A stretch of 8,212 bases of DNA from JAVBSX01 sp031549145 (GCA_031549145.1 JAVBQI010000046.1:1-8212); one strand, 5' to 3'; counted from the first letter of the stretch, positions 1 to 6,151 are shown. Made by a program: numbers and translations. Notes: generated from the sequence alone by a model not told the origin.

Positions 1-130
1 CGGTGTTCCTTTGCAGTGTAATCTGCGCACCAAGCGCTTGCGTGTTAGAAGCAACATAAAGTCCTGTCATGGGATTTCACTACTTTCTGGGATTAGGGGG
101 TTTCGTCTATTAGGTGGGAAATTACGGGAA

Positions 131-155
131 ATTGAAAATTGCCGATTGAAAATTG
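131..155. repeat. Tandem 11-mer, 14-nt period
   Basis: The 11-mer attgaaaattg occurs at 131-141 and again at 145-155, separated by a 3-nt spacer (period 14). It is preceded by two copies of gggaaatt (117-124 and 126-133). A loosely complementary AT-rich stretch follows at about 297-335. This looks like simple intergenic repeat material; no function can be assigned. Confidence 0.5.
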
Positions 156-276
156 AAATTTCAGGGAAAGTCGAGACTTTTTGCGCGCAACCTGAGCGGA
201 GGGACGCCACACTTCGTTTCGCGCGGTTCGCAATGACGGACTTTGCGATTTTGGTGTGAAATCCACGAAAAGGCTG

Positions 277-296
277 TTTTTCGTTTCAACGAAAAA
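277..296. repeat. Small perfect hairpin in AT-rich DNA
   Basis: An 8-bp perfect inverted repeat, tttttcgt (277-284) and acgaaaaa (289-296), encloses the 4-nt loop ttca. It is AT-rich and has no clear U-tract outside the stem, so a terminator role is not supported. Confidence 0.4.
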
Positions 297-623
297 GTTT
301 CAATTCTCTTCGTTCAACTTTCAATTGCCCAAATTTCCAACACTCGCCCTGCGGTTGAATTCTGATGTAACTTTAGAGAAAATGAGAAAACTGGGCAATT
401 AGTTTACGGAAATATAGAGCATGAAAGTTTAATTGACAAGAAAAAATTCTTTTTTTTACCTAAATAGCCGGAATTCACCAAAGTATTTAAGTGAAAAAGC
501 CGCAGCCTGCAGCAGGTCTGTAGGGATTACAGAAAATAAAGAGGATGTTTCGTTTAAAAGCACCCAAAAAAGATTGCCGGTTGTATGGCCTGTACGGAAA
601 AAAGAGGTGAAAAACCAGCGGAT

Positions 624-684
624 AGCAGCTTAGCGGCTTCGAAAACAGTCTTCTAAGCTGCTAAGCCGCTGACTGCTAAGCTGC
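624..684 (-). terminator. Inverted repeat 3' of the UroD-like gene, possible terminator
   Basis: This begins 4 bases past the TAA stop of the minus-strand UroD-like gene. Two alternative folds are visible. One joins 625-632 with 677-684 and 633-639 with 663-669, giving 15 bp with a 7-nt bulge. The other is a perfect 9-bp stem, 624-632 with 654-662. Reading the minus strand, a run of five T (610-614) follows about ten bases past the stem. That spacing is poor for a classical rho-independent terminator. The sequence contains octamers of the form ctaagcYg (653-660, 661-668, 676-683), so it may be just a mobile or simple repeat that happens to sit at a gene end. Confidence 0.3.
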
Positions 685-685
685 C
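633..685. repeat. 53-nt direct repeat, copy A
   Basis: This segment matches 1685-1737 in the same orientation at 44 of 53 positions without gaps (my hand alignment). The best-conserved cores are gcttcgaaaacag and tgctaagccgct. The two copies flank the UroD-like gene, copy A just past its stop and copy B upstream of its start. Copy A overlaps the inverted repeat at 624-684. Confidence 0.7.
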
Positions 686-688
686 GTT

Positions 689-1639
689 TTAGCGCAACAG
701 TCGGAAGGCTTCGGAGCAGGCCCGGTAATTTTCCGGCGACATGCCCATGCAGCCGTATTCCTCGACGTAGCCGATAAAGCCGCCGTTTTCGACGGCCAGA
801 AAATCGTACAGCCGCCGTGCCTCGGCGTAAATTTCTTCGACGGTTCCGGAAACCGACACCGTTTGGTAGCTGATCGGCATCAGGAAGCACTGTTTGCCGC
901 GAAGTTTCGGGGCGATCGTGTCGATTTCGACGACGTTCGGCTGGGCGATGTTGAGGACATCGACCCCGATTTCGTGAAAATCCTCCGCGATCGCGGTTAC
1001 GTTGCCGCAACTGTGATACCAGACGTGCAGCCCGAGCCGATGGGCGTGCTCGAATTGCCGGCGGTATCGCGGTTTGAACAGCTTTCGCCAAAGCCCCGGA
1101 GAGATCATCATGCCGGTTTGCGTCCCCCAATCGTCGGCGTAATGAATTCCGTGAAAGCCGCGACGGGCGGCCAAGTCGACCATCGCATTTTCGAAATCGA
1201 TGATTTGATCCATTAAAACGGCAAAACGGTCCGGCTCCTGCAGGAAATCGACCATGCTGTTTTCGAAGCCGCGAAGAAGCGTATAAACAGTAAAACCGCT
1301 CAAATCGAGCGAAGCCAGTCGATAACGGTCGGCGGACTCCTCCAAAAATCCGGGCAGCCGTTGCATCCGGCGTTCTTCAGCGACCGGCGGCGGGGAAAAG
1401 GAGCCGAAATCGTTCCAATCGGGAATGAACGGGGCGACCGGGTGCCCCATCGTGCCGTCGTTCATCGATTCGAGGCGGTAGCCCCATTCGTTGTCGCCGG
1501 AGCCGTCCTCGCGATTGAGCGAAAGATGGTAGACCATCACATCCCCTTCGGTTTGGTCGCAGTTGACGAACCAGATCGGGATCCGGGGCGGGGAACGAAA
1601 CGTGATAGCCCGATCGACGATTTCCTGACGCGATATCAT
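689..1639 (-). CDS. Uroporphyrinogen decarboxylase-family protein (MtaA/MtbA-like branch)
   Basis: A 316-residue protein of the URO-D/methylcobamide methyltransferase fold. The N-terminus (MISRQEIVDRAITF, then PPRIPI) is the usual opening of this family. The strongest signature is YHSCGNV at 208-214 in the family context 'lisPe.wr..f.P.yr...e.ahr.Gl.v..HSCGNv', followed by IGVDVLNIAQP (224-234). His209, Cys211 and perhaps Cys297 could be the His-X-Cys...Cys zinc set known from MtaA/MtbA. The RQAGRYLPEY motif of true heme-pathway HemE is absent, so I do not call it hemE. Likely cytoplasmic; substrate unknown. Many such proteins in environmental bacteria are orphan paralogues. The ATG start at 1639 is preferred over a TTG at 1708, whose extra 23 residues are low-complexity and read through repeat DNA. 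No Shine-Dalgarno site is visible; eight C residues sit directly before the start on the mRNA. Its transcript probably arises from the repeat-rich gap 1640-1790. Confidence 0.85.
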   Translation of the reverse strand: MISRQEIVDRAITFRSPPRIPIWFVNCDQTEGDVMVYHLSLNREDGSGDNEWGYRLESMNDGTMGHPVAPFIPDWNDFGSFSPPPVAEERRMQRLPGFLEESADRYRLASLDLSGFTVYTLLRGFENSMVDFLQEPDRFAVLMDQIIDFENAMVDLAARRGFHGIHYADDWGTQTGMMISPGLWRKLFKPRYRRQFEHAHRLGLHVWYHSCGNVTAIAEDFHEIGVDVLNIAQPNVVEIDTIAPKLRGKQCFLMPISYQTVSVSGTVEEIYAEARRLYDFLAVENGGFIGYVEEYGCMGMSPENYRACSEAFRLLR

Positions 1640-1684
1640 TGGGGGGGGTAGGCTGTAGGGCGGGGGTGCAAAACCATGCGACTT

Positions 1685-1737
1685 GCAGCTTCGAAAACAG
1701 GCTTCCAAGTTGCTAAGCCGCTATCCGCGAAACTGCC
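1685..1737. repeat. 53-nt direct repeat, copy B
   Basis: The second copy of the repeat at 633-685, same orientation, 44/53 identical. It lies 46 bp upstream of the ATG of the minus-strand UroD-like gene, so it may fall within that gene's promoter or leader. Unlike copy A it has lost the symmetric ctaagctg units at its right end, so the long inverted repeat is not kept. Confidence 0.7.
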
Positions 1738-1739
1738 AA

Positions 1740-1771
1740 TATATCACCCCGCGCTTACGCTTGGGGCTAGT
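1740..1771. repeat. Planctomycete-type dispersed repeat (SPKRKRGV), solo copy
   Basis: These 32 bases are identical to 6301-6332 and, inverted, match 6152-6180 with one difference. The element ends in ctag and is an imperfect palindrome (cccc/gggg with an inner gc/gc). Translated on the minus strand it gives S-P-K-R-K-R-G-V, a spurious peptide I associate with planctomycete intergenic DNA. It sits between the stop of the HhH gene and the start of the UroD-like gene. A REP-like structural role is possible but not shown. Confidence 0.75.
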
Positions 1772-1790
1772 AATGATATCGTGAAATGAT

Positions 1791-2153
1791 CTAGGGAACC
1801 GTCGCGGCGGTCTGTGCTTCAGGGATGGGGCGTATATACGGGAGGATTTTGGCCGTTTTTTTCGGGCCGATCCCTTTGATCTTGATCACATCCGCCGGTT
1901 TTTGAAACGGCCCTTCGAGTTCGCGGTGCCGGACGATCCGCCCTGCGAGCGTTTGCCCGATTCCGGGGAGCAACTGCAACTCGGTTTCGCCAGAGGCGTT
2001 CAAATCGACGGAAAACACGATCGGTTCTCGGGCGGCCTGTTCCCCAAATTCCCGCTGATTCCGCGAAAAAGCCGGCGGCAAGAGGCACAAAAGCCCTATA
2101 CACAACAGAAAAAGCAGCACCTGCTGATCGGCGGTTCGCAAAATCGCTTTCAT
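1791..2153 (-). CDS. Small membrane-anchored ComEA-like helix-hairpin-helix protein
   Basis: A 120-residue protein. Residues 11-29 form one hydrophobic segment (signal anchor or signal peptide); the rest should lie outside the cytoplasmic membrane. The C-terminal half is a tandem HhH unit of the ComEA type: VDLNASGETELQLLPGIG (49-66) with the first hairpin LPGIGQTLAGRIV, then GPFQKPADVIKIKGIGPKKTAKI (81-103) with the second hairpin KGIGPKK. Such domains bind DNA non-specifically through the GIG hairpins. In competent bacteria ComEA is the DNA receptor, but many bacteria carry orphan copies, and no comEC or pilin gene is in view. I therefore leave the symbol blank. The ATG at 2153 is chosen because the hydrophobic segment then starts near residue 11; an upstream extension to 2210 reads through intergenic repeats. 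No Shine-Dalgarno site is seen. It lies downstream of the MFS gene across a 75-bp gap. Confidence 0.82.
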   Translation of the reverse strand: MKAILRTADQQVLLFLLCIGLLCLLPPAFSRNQREFGEQAAREPIVFSVDLNASGETELQLLPGIGQTLAGRIVRHRELEGPFQKPADVIKIKGIGPKKTAKILPYIRPIPEAQTAATVP

Positions 2154-2156
2154 GCT

Positions 2157-2226
2157 GAAGTGGGAAATAGGGAGTAGGAAGTGGGAATACCTTTGTTTCT
2201 TACTTCCCACTTCGAACTTCCCACTT
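2157..2226. repeat. Nested inverted repeats between the MFS and HhH genes
   Basis: The 10-mer gaagtgggaa occurs at 2157-2166 and 2178-2187. Its reverse complement occurs at 2204-2213, and a 9-base version at 2218-2226. The copies can pair as an inner 10-bp hairpin with a 16-nt loop or as an outer 9-bp stem. On the minus strand this lies just after the MFS stop (2229) and just before the HhH start (2153), so it could act as a terminator, an attenuator or an mRNA-end stabiliser. There is no U-tract, so terminator function is unproven. Confidence 0.5.
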
Positions 2227-2228
2227 GT

Positions 2229-3950
2229 TCAATCGGGCAGCGGCTTGCCTTTGGTTTCCGGGCCGAACCAGGTTACAATGACGCCGAGAACGAAGGTCAC
2301 CGACATTGCCGCTCCGGCATAGCGGATCGGTTCGTTGGTTTCATGAAAAACGAAACCGGTCAGTAGCCCCAAGCCCAGCGGACCGGTTGCCGCGACGAAA
2401 CGGCCGATGTTATAGCAAAACGAGACGGCGGTGCTGCGCAAATGGGTCGGGAACAGCTCCGGCAGGTAAATCGAATACCCGCCGAAAAGTGAGAGGACGC
2501 AAAAACCGAGCAGCGGGGCCATCCAAAGGACCTTCCAGGCCGAGTCCATATAAAGGAAAACTATCAGCGTCATAAAAAGCGACGCCGTGTAAAACAGGGT
2601 AAACGCCGGTCGCCGACCGAAACGTTCGGCGACGAGGGTGATCGCCCAGGTCCCGAAGACCGCCCCGAGATTGAACAGAAGCGAGGTTCGCGCCCCCCAG
2701 TTGTTGGAGTAACTGCTGATCGACTGCGCCCTTGCGGCAATCGTATCGGTCAGCCCCCGGAACGTTTCCGCGTCGGTTTTCGTAGGCGGGATCGCGAGAA
2801 TCGCTTCCCGACGTCGGCGTTCTTCTCCCGATTGGGCCTTGCGTTTGCCGTCGGCGGAATCCCGGTCCAGGATCGTGAGAATCGCCGCCGGGCTCATTCC
2901 GGCGAGTCCGTCGGCATTTTCCTGAACGGCGAGATAAATCGCCCCGGGATCGTTCGTTTTCGGATTTTCGTCGATAAAACTTTGGCGGGCGATTTTCTTT
3001 TCCTTCGCGATCGGCAGGAGTTCCGCCGGATTTTGGGCCAGCATCCGGACGAATTCGAAATCGTACTTTTCGACGCCCCCTTCCGTTCGTACCGCCGCGT
3101 TGCGGTTGTTGCGGCAGAAGGTTCGGGTCAAATCGACGCTGAAAAAACCGATTCCCCACAGCCCGATCACACCACAGGTCGTCAAGAGCATCCCGAGAAC
3201 GACATTGTATCGCCAACGCGGGTCCCGGAACAATTCGCTGATCGAACCGGCTTTTTTGACCCCGCCGGCGGCGACCGCTTCCTTCCATTTTTCCGGCTCT
3301 TCGAGTTTTCGCATCACGAGAATCGCGAGCAGGGCGGGGAGGAAGCCGACAAAGAACAGGATTCGCCAAGTCGGATATCCGCCGAAAATGTTAAAGGCAT
3401 CGTCGAGAAAGCTGAAAAGCATGACGAGCAAGGCCGCCCCCAAATTGCTGGCCGCCGCGACGATTTGCAGCAGGCCCAGGGTTTTCGGGCGGGCCTGGTC
3501 CGGCATCGTTTCGGCCAAAAGCGTGACCCCGGCAGCGAACTGCCCTCCGATCCCAAGGCCGGTTAAGAATCGGTAAAGCAGGAAGTCCCACCAGTGCGTC
3601 GCCATACCGGACATCCCCGTAAAAATGGCGTAGGTCAGGATCGTAAAGATCATCGTTTTGGCCCGACCGAACTTATCCCCCATGATTCCGAAGAAGATTC
3701 CGCCGGTCGCCCAGCCGATCAGCATCAGCGAGGTCGCGTAACCGCCCATCGCGATCGTGCTTTCGTGCGTCGGTTCCAAGTGCATTACATCGGCCAATGC
3801 CGGGTTGCGGAGGATGTTGAACAGCTGTTGGTCGAAGCAGTCGAATCCCCAGCCGAGGGAGCAGACGAGAAAGACGAACCAGTGGTACCGGGACATCGTC
3901 TTGTACCAAGGGGTCTGTGAGAGGTTCGAATCGTTGGGCGTTTGGTTCAT
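2229..3950 (-). CDS. MFS transporter (metabolite/sugar:H+ symporter type) with large TM7-TM8 loop
   Basis: A 573-residue major facilitator protein with twelve predicted membrane helices: about 24-46, 68-90, 99-116, 122-146, 158-181, 195-213, 247-270, 420-441, 449-467, 472-492, 507-530 and 543-562. The inter-helix motif GDKFGRAKTM (91-100) and its echo AERFGRRPAF (441-450) are classical MFS motif A. RFLTGLGIGGQF (127-138) and the C-terminal PETKG (564-568) point to the sugar-porter/metabolite:H+ or aromatic acid:H+ symporter branches. Asp37 and Asp40 in TM1 (GWGFDCFDQQLF) fit proton-coupled uptake. The substrate cannot be told. Oddity: between TM7 and TM8 lies a hydrophilic stretch of roughly 145 residues (274-418), where family members usually have a short periplasmic loop; it makes the protein about 130 residues longer than normal. 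The start is ATG 3950 rather than the TTG just before it, because AGGAG (3957-3961) is well spaced only for the ATG. Confidence 0.88.
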   Translation of the reverse strand: MNQTPNDSNLSQTPWYKTMSRYHWFVFLVCSLGWGFDCFDQQLFNILRNPALADVMHLEPTHESTIAMGGYATSLMLIGWATGGIFFGIMGDKFGRAKTMIFTILTYAIFTGMSGMATHWWDFLLYRFLTGLGIGGQFAAGVTLLAETMPDQARPKTLGLLQIVAAASNLGAALLVMLFSFLDDAFNIFGGYPTWRILFFVGFLPALLAILVMRKLEEPEKWKEAVAAGGVKKAGSISELFRDPRWRYNVVLGMLLTTCGVIGLWGIGFFSVDLTRTFCRNNRNAAVRTEGGVEKYDFEFVRMLAQNPAELLPIAKEKKIARQSFIDENPKTNDPGAIYLAVQENADGLAGMSPAAILTILDRDSADGKRKAQSGEERRRREAILAIPPTKTDAETFRGLTDTIAARAQSISSYSNNWGARTSLLFNLGAVFGTWAITLVAERFGRRPAFTLFYTASLFMTLIVFLYMDSAWKVLWMAPLLGFCVLSLFGGYSIYLPELFPTHLRSTAVSFCYNIGRFVAATGPLGLGLLTGFVFHETNEPIRYAGAAMSVTFVLGVIVTWFGPETKGKPLPD

Positions 3951-3956
3951 CAAGTT

Positions 3957-3961
3957 CTCCT
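3957..3961 (-). promoter_or_regulatory. Shine-Dalgarno site of the MFS gene
   Basis: On the minus strand AGGAG is followed by six bases (aacttg) and then ATG at 3950. This is the only textbook ribosome-binding site in the window, and it decides the MFS start: an in-frame TTG at 3953 would be only three bases away. Confidence 0.75.
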
Positions 3962-4007
3962 TTCCGTGCTATAGAATTGCGTATTATCGCAGGGCTGAAC
4001 AGATCGG

Positions 4008-4036
4008 AGTATAAACAAAACCTTGGCCGTTTGGAA
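4008..4036 (-). promoter_or_regulatory. Weak sigma70-like promoter candidate for the MFS gene
   Basis: On the minus strand TTCCAA (4031-4036) and TATACT (4008-4013) are 17 bp apart. The -10 box matches the consensus at 5 of 6 positions but the -35 box at only 3. Transcription would begin near 4001 and give a leader of about 50 nt carrying the AGGAG site. Position and -10 box are good; the assignment is otherwise tentative. Confidence 0.3.
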
Positions 4037-4133
4037 TACTCTCTCACAATAAAATTCGGAATTTGAGCGCAGAAAAAAAACGGAGAACAATGAAGACAAC
4101 AAGTCGCGTAAGACAGAAACGCCGAGCGGTACT

Positions 4134-4152
4134 CCGCGTGCACAGCACGCGG
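4134..4152. repeat. Perfect 8-bp GC-rich palindrome
   Basis: ccgcgtgc (4134-4141) and gcacgcgg (4145-4152) pair perfectly around a 3-nt loop, aca. No U-tract adjoins either side. A run of six T begins 17 bases beyond it on the plus strand, too far for a standard terminator. It may be a protein-binding site, an mRNA-end structure or part of a dispersed repeat. Confidence 0.5.
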
Positions 4153-4185
4153 CTCCATTGTGCTTTATGTTTTTTGGCGGAGACA

Positions 4186-4211
4186 AAACCGGAACCTTGC
4201 GGTCCCGGTTT
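4186..4211 (-). terminator. Likely rho-independent terminator downstream of rpsT
   Basis: Read on the minus strand, aaaccgggac pairs with gttccggttt as ten base pairs (one G-U) around a 6-nt loop. The 3' arm ends in T residues and runs on as ttttgtct. It lies about 75 bases past the rpsT stop and well before the MFS promoter candidate, a sensible place to end the rpsT transcript. The U-tract partly overlaps the stem, so efficiency is uncertain. Confidence 0.45.
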
Positions 4212-4285
4212 GATGAGTCGGTGCAACCCGATGAGCGGTTCAACAAAGAAAAACCGTCCCGGGGATTGCCCTGTTTTCCAAGGGA

Positions 4286-4567
4286 TTAAGAACCGGCGTT
4301 TTGGGCCTTCATCTTTTTGAGCATGGCCGAAAGGCGGGATTTTTTTCGGGCGGCGGCGTTTTTGTGAAGGATTCGCTTCGCACCCATTTTGTCGAGCGTT
4401 TTGACGGCGTCAAGAAAAAGGGATTCCGTTTCCTGAAGGTTTCCGGTATTGGCCGTTTTGATCAATTTTTTGCAACGGTTGCGAACCGAGGTTCGGAGCG
4501 AACGGTTGCGATCACGTCGAATTTTGTTCTGTCGAAGTCTTTTCTTGGCGCTTGTCGTATTCGGCAT
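4286..4567 (-). CDS. rpsT: 30S ribosomal protein S20
   Basis: A 93-residue, strongly basic protein of normal S20 length. The N-terminal block MPNTTSAKKRLRQNKIRRDRNRSLR aligns with the MANIKSAKKR opening of bacterial S20. The C-terminal block GAKRILHKNAAARKKSRLSAMLKKM matches the family's 'akGliHkNkAARhKsrL' signature. S20 binds 16S rRNA in the body of the small subunit as a bundle of three helices and is a primary assembly protein. The ATG at 4567 is chosen because it gives the usual MxNxxSAKKR start; a TTG three codons earlier (4576) would add only three residues. No Shine-Dalgarno site is seen. The TPR gene ends 66 bp upstream with no obvious terminator between, so co-transcription is possible. 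Confidence 0.96.
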   Translation of the reverse strand: MPNTTSAKKRLRQNKIRRDRNRSLRTSVRNRCKKLIKTANTGNLQETESLFLDAVKTLDKMGAKRILHKNAAARKKSRLSAMLKKMKAQNAGS

Positions 4568-4633
4568 TCTATTCAAAAATAAGCAGAGAACTGGAAAAAC
4601 AATGATTCCGTACTTCCCGGAAATCCCCTTGAA

Positions 4634-6055
4634 TCAACTAGTTTTACGGCATTTCGCGATTTTGTCTAGGAGCTCCCCGACATCTTTGTAAGAAAAATCG
4701 ATCGCGGCCAGCTGATTGGCATAATTATCGGCTTTTTCGTAGTCTTTCAGTCCCATTGAAAGTTTGGTCGCATAATAGAGGGCTTTTTTCTTATTCTCTC
4801 CCTGGTCGGTGATTTTAAGAACGGCCTCCTGAAAATGGAGCATCGCCAATTTATACTGTTTGATTTGCTGAAAACATTGCCCGAGCGCGAGCAGGGCTTC
4901 GCCCGTGCGAAGCGAATCGGCTTTCGCGAGTTGGTACTCGCTGATCGCTTCCTTATAAGCACCGGTTTTATACAGCAACGTCGCCAACTCGAAGTGGTTT
5001 CCGATGTTTCCCGGCTCGGATTCGACGCGAAATCGGGCGAGTTCGAGACTCTTTTGATCGTATTCGTCCTTTTTGATGTTAAATTGGTCGCGAATTTCCG
5101 CCGTTTTCGATTGCTCGAAATCTTTTTTCAATTGGACCAGTTCGGTCTGGAGCCGACGTTTTTGGGATTCCAGAAATTTTCCGTTCATTTCGTGATTCTC
5201 CGGGTCTTTTTCAAGTCCCCGTTGAAACGCATTCGCGGCTTCCTCGTATTGGCTTTTCTGAAAATGGTAATTCCCGAGTTCGATGTAAGCGGATTTGTCG
5301 TTCGGGTTCTTTTTGAGCCGTTTTTCGATTTGTTCCTCGAAGGTGAGAATACGACCGAGCACATCCTCGTTTTCCGGAATCAGGGAATCTTTGCCATTAT
5401 CGGCCGCCTTCCCCTTCGCATGCACTTCGCGCGAGGATTCGGCTCCCTCGTAACCGCCGCGATGTATCGTTTTTTCGACCATTAAATCGCCGATGATCTT
5501 ATCGGGCTCGGTATCGCTAGGTTTCAGTTTTTTAACCCGAGCCCAGCAGGCGATCGCATCGTCGTATTTTTTGGCTTCCCCCAAAACCCGGGCGGCAAGG
5601 CGGTTGACCTCGATATCGTTCGGATTAGCGTCGATCGAATGTTTCAAATAGGCGAGCCCGGCATCCTGGTAGCCCATTTCAAGGCAGGCTTTTCCGATCG
5701 AAAAGAGGGCGGAAGCATCCCAAGGGTTGGATTTGAGCAATTCGAGGCCGCTTTTGAGGACGCTGCTCCATTTTTTTTGCATCTCGGCCGATCGTATCCC
5801 TCCGGAAGAGAGCATCGAAAACATGCTTTTGCGTTTTTTTTCGCCGAATTTTTTTCGCAGATTGGCCAAAAACGATTGGAGATAAATGATATTGCTCGGA
5901 TCGCCAAGAACACAGGCCGCGAACATTTCGGTCGCGTAATCATAGGCTCCGAGGCTCATCTGCTTGTTGCCGTTTTCAAACAACTGCTGCAAGCGATTTC
6001 GTTGTTCCTGGGAGATGACCAGATTTCCGATTTCTTGATTGTACGGGGTCGACAT
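4634..6055 (-). CDS. Cytoplasmic tetratricopeptide-repeat protein of unknown role
   Basis: A 473-residue protein with no signal peptide or membrane segment, so probably cytoplasmic. TPR-like helix pairs are visible at about 23-56, 113-146 (ALFSIGKACLEMGYQDAGLAYLKHSIDANPN), 147-180, 254-287 (AYIELGNYHFQKSQYEEAANAFQRGLEKDPEN), 352-380, 385-418 (ALLALGQCFQQIKQYKLAMLHFQEAV) and 424-455. Between the central and C-terminal sets lies a charged, Glu/Lys/Gln-rich helix (about 295-345) likely to form a coiled coil. A basic stretch at 66-78 and a probably disordered linker at 198-230 separate the blocks. TPRs are protein-docking scaffolds; no catalytic domain is present and the partner is unknown. The ATG at 6055 has at most a weak ribosome-binding site. 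The gene lies 66 bp upstream of rpsT on the same strand, which may hint at a ribosome- or translation-related role, but this is inference. Confidence 0.85.
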   Translation of the reverse strand: MSTPYNQEIGNLVISQEQRNRLQQLFENGNKQMSLGAYDYATEMFAACVLGDPSNIIYLQSFLANLRKKFGEKKRKSMFSMLSSGGIRSAEMQKKWSSVLKSGLELLKSNPWDASALFSIGKACLEMGYQDAGLAYLKHSIDANPNDIEVNRLAARVLGEAKKYDDAIACWARVKKLKPSDTEPDKIIGDLMVEKTIHRGGYEGAESSREVHAKGKAADNGKDSLIPENEDVLGRILTFEEQIEKRLKKNPNDKSAYIELGNYHFQKSQYEEAANAFQRGLEKDPENHEMNGKFLESQKRRLQTELVQLKKDFEQSKTAEIRDQFNIKKDEYDQKSLELARFRVESEPGNIGNHFELATLLYKTGAYKEAISEYQLAKADSLRTGEALLALGQCFQQIKQYKLAMLHFQEAVLKITDQGENKKKALYYATKLSMGLKDYEKADNYANQLAAIDFSYKDVGELLDKIAKCRKTS

Positions 6056-6151
6056 TCTCGCGCTTTACCGTTTCGTTTTGCTGTTGCGAAATGGTCCGTG
6101 TTTGGTATGATTGTTGAGGCTCCAGGTCGAAGCTTCAGGAACGTCCTTTAT

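Larger units (their letters stand above)
1..688. other. Long intergenic region without a convincing gene
   Basis: About 690 bases lie before the stop of the first real gene. The stretch is AT-richer than the neighbouring coding DNA. It has runs of A and T, two tandem copies of an 11-mer (131-155), a small hairpin (277-296) and a larger inverted repeat near its right end (624-684). The open frames here (11-259 plus, 433-633 plus from TTG) have no ribosome-binding site, no family resemblance and repeat-derived composition. I see no tRNA, CRISPR array or transposase. A TTGACA hexamer at 433-438 lacks a well-placed -10 box. The first bases could belong to an upstream gene's flank, but nothing shows it. 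Confidence 0.6.
3951..4285. other. Intergenic region between rpsT and the MFS gene
   Basis: A 335-bp gap between two minus-strand genes. From the rpsT side it holds a terminator-like hairpin (4186-4211), a perfect GC-rich palindrome (4134-4152), a weak promoter candidate (4008-4036) and the MFS Shine-Dalgarno site. The open frames crossing it on both strands show no family resemblance and run into neighbouring genes, so I call no CDS. I find no tRNA-like T-loop or riboswitch core. Confidence 0.6.

Noticed and set aside
11..259. 82-residue open frame
   Set aside because: The translation runs through the tandem attgaaaattg repeat and a common repeat-like stretch (RRDATLRFARFAMTD); no ribosome-binding site and no family resemblance.
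433..438. Consensus TTGACA as a -35 promoter box
   Set aside because: No acceptable -10 box lies 15-19 bp downstream and no plus-strand gene follows.
433..633. 66-residue open frame from TTG
   Set aside because: AT-rich, no ribosome-binding site, ends inside the 53-nt repeat, and no recognisable motif.
630..1130. 166-residue minus-strand open frame
   Set aside because: An Arg-rich alternate frame within the UroD-like gene, which has clear family motifs.
2410..3369. 319-residue minus-strand open frame
   Set aside because: It overlaps the MFS gene in another frame; the Arg/Gly/Pro-rich composition is typical of a shadow frame.
4835..5485. 216-residue plus-strand open frame
   Set aside because: Antisense to the TPR gene; the Phe/Leu-rich sequence mirrors its Glu/Lys codons.
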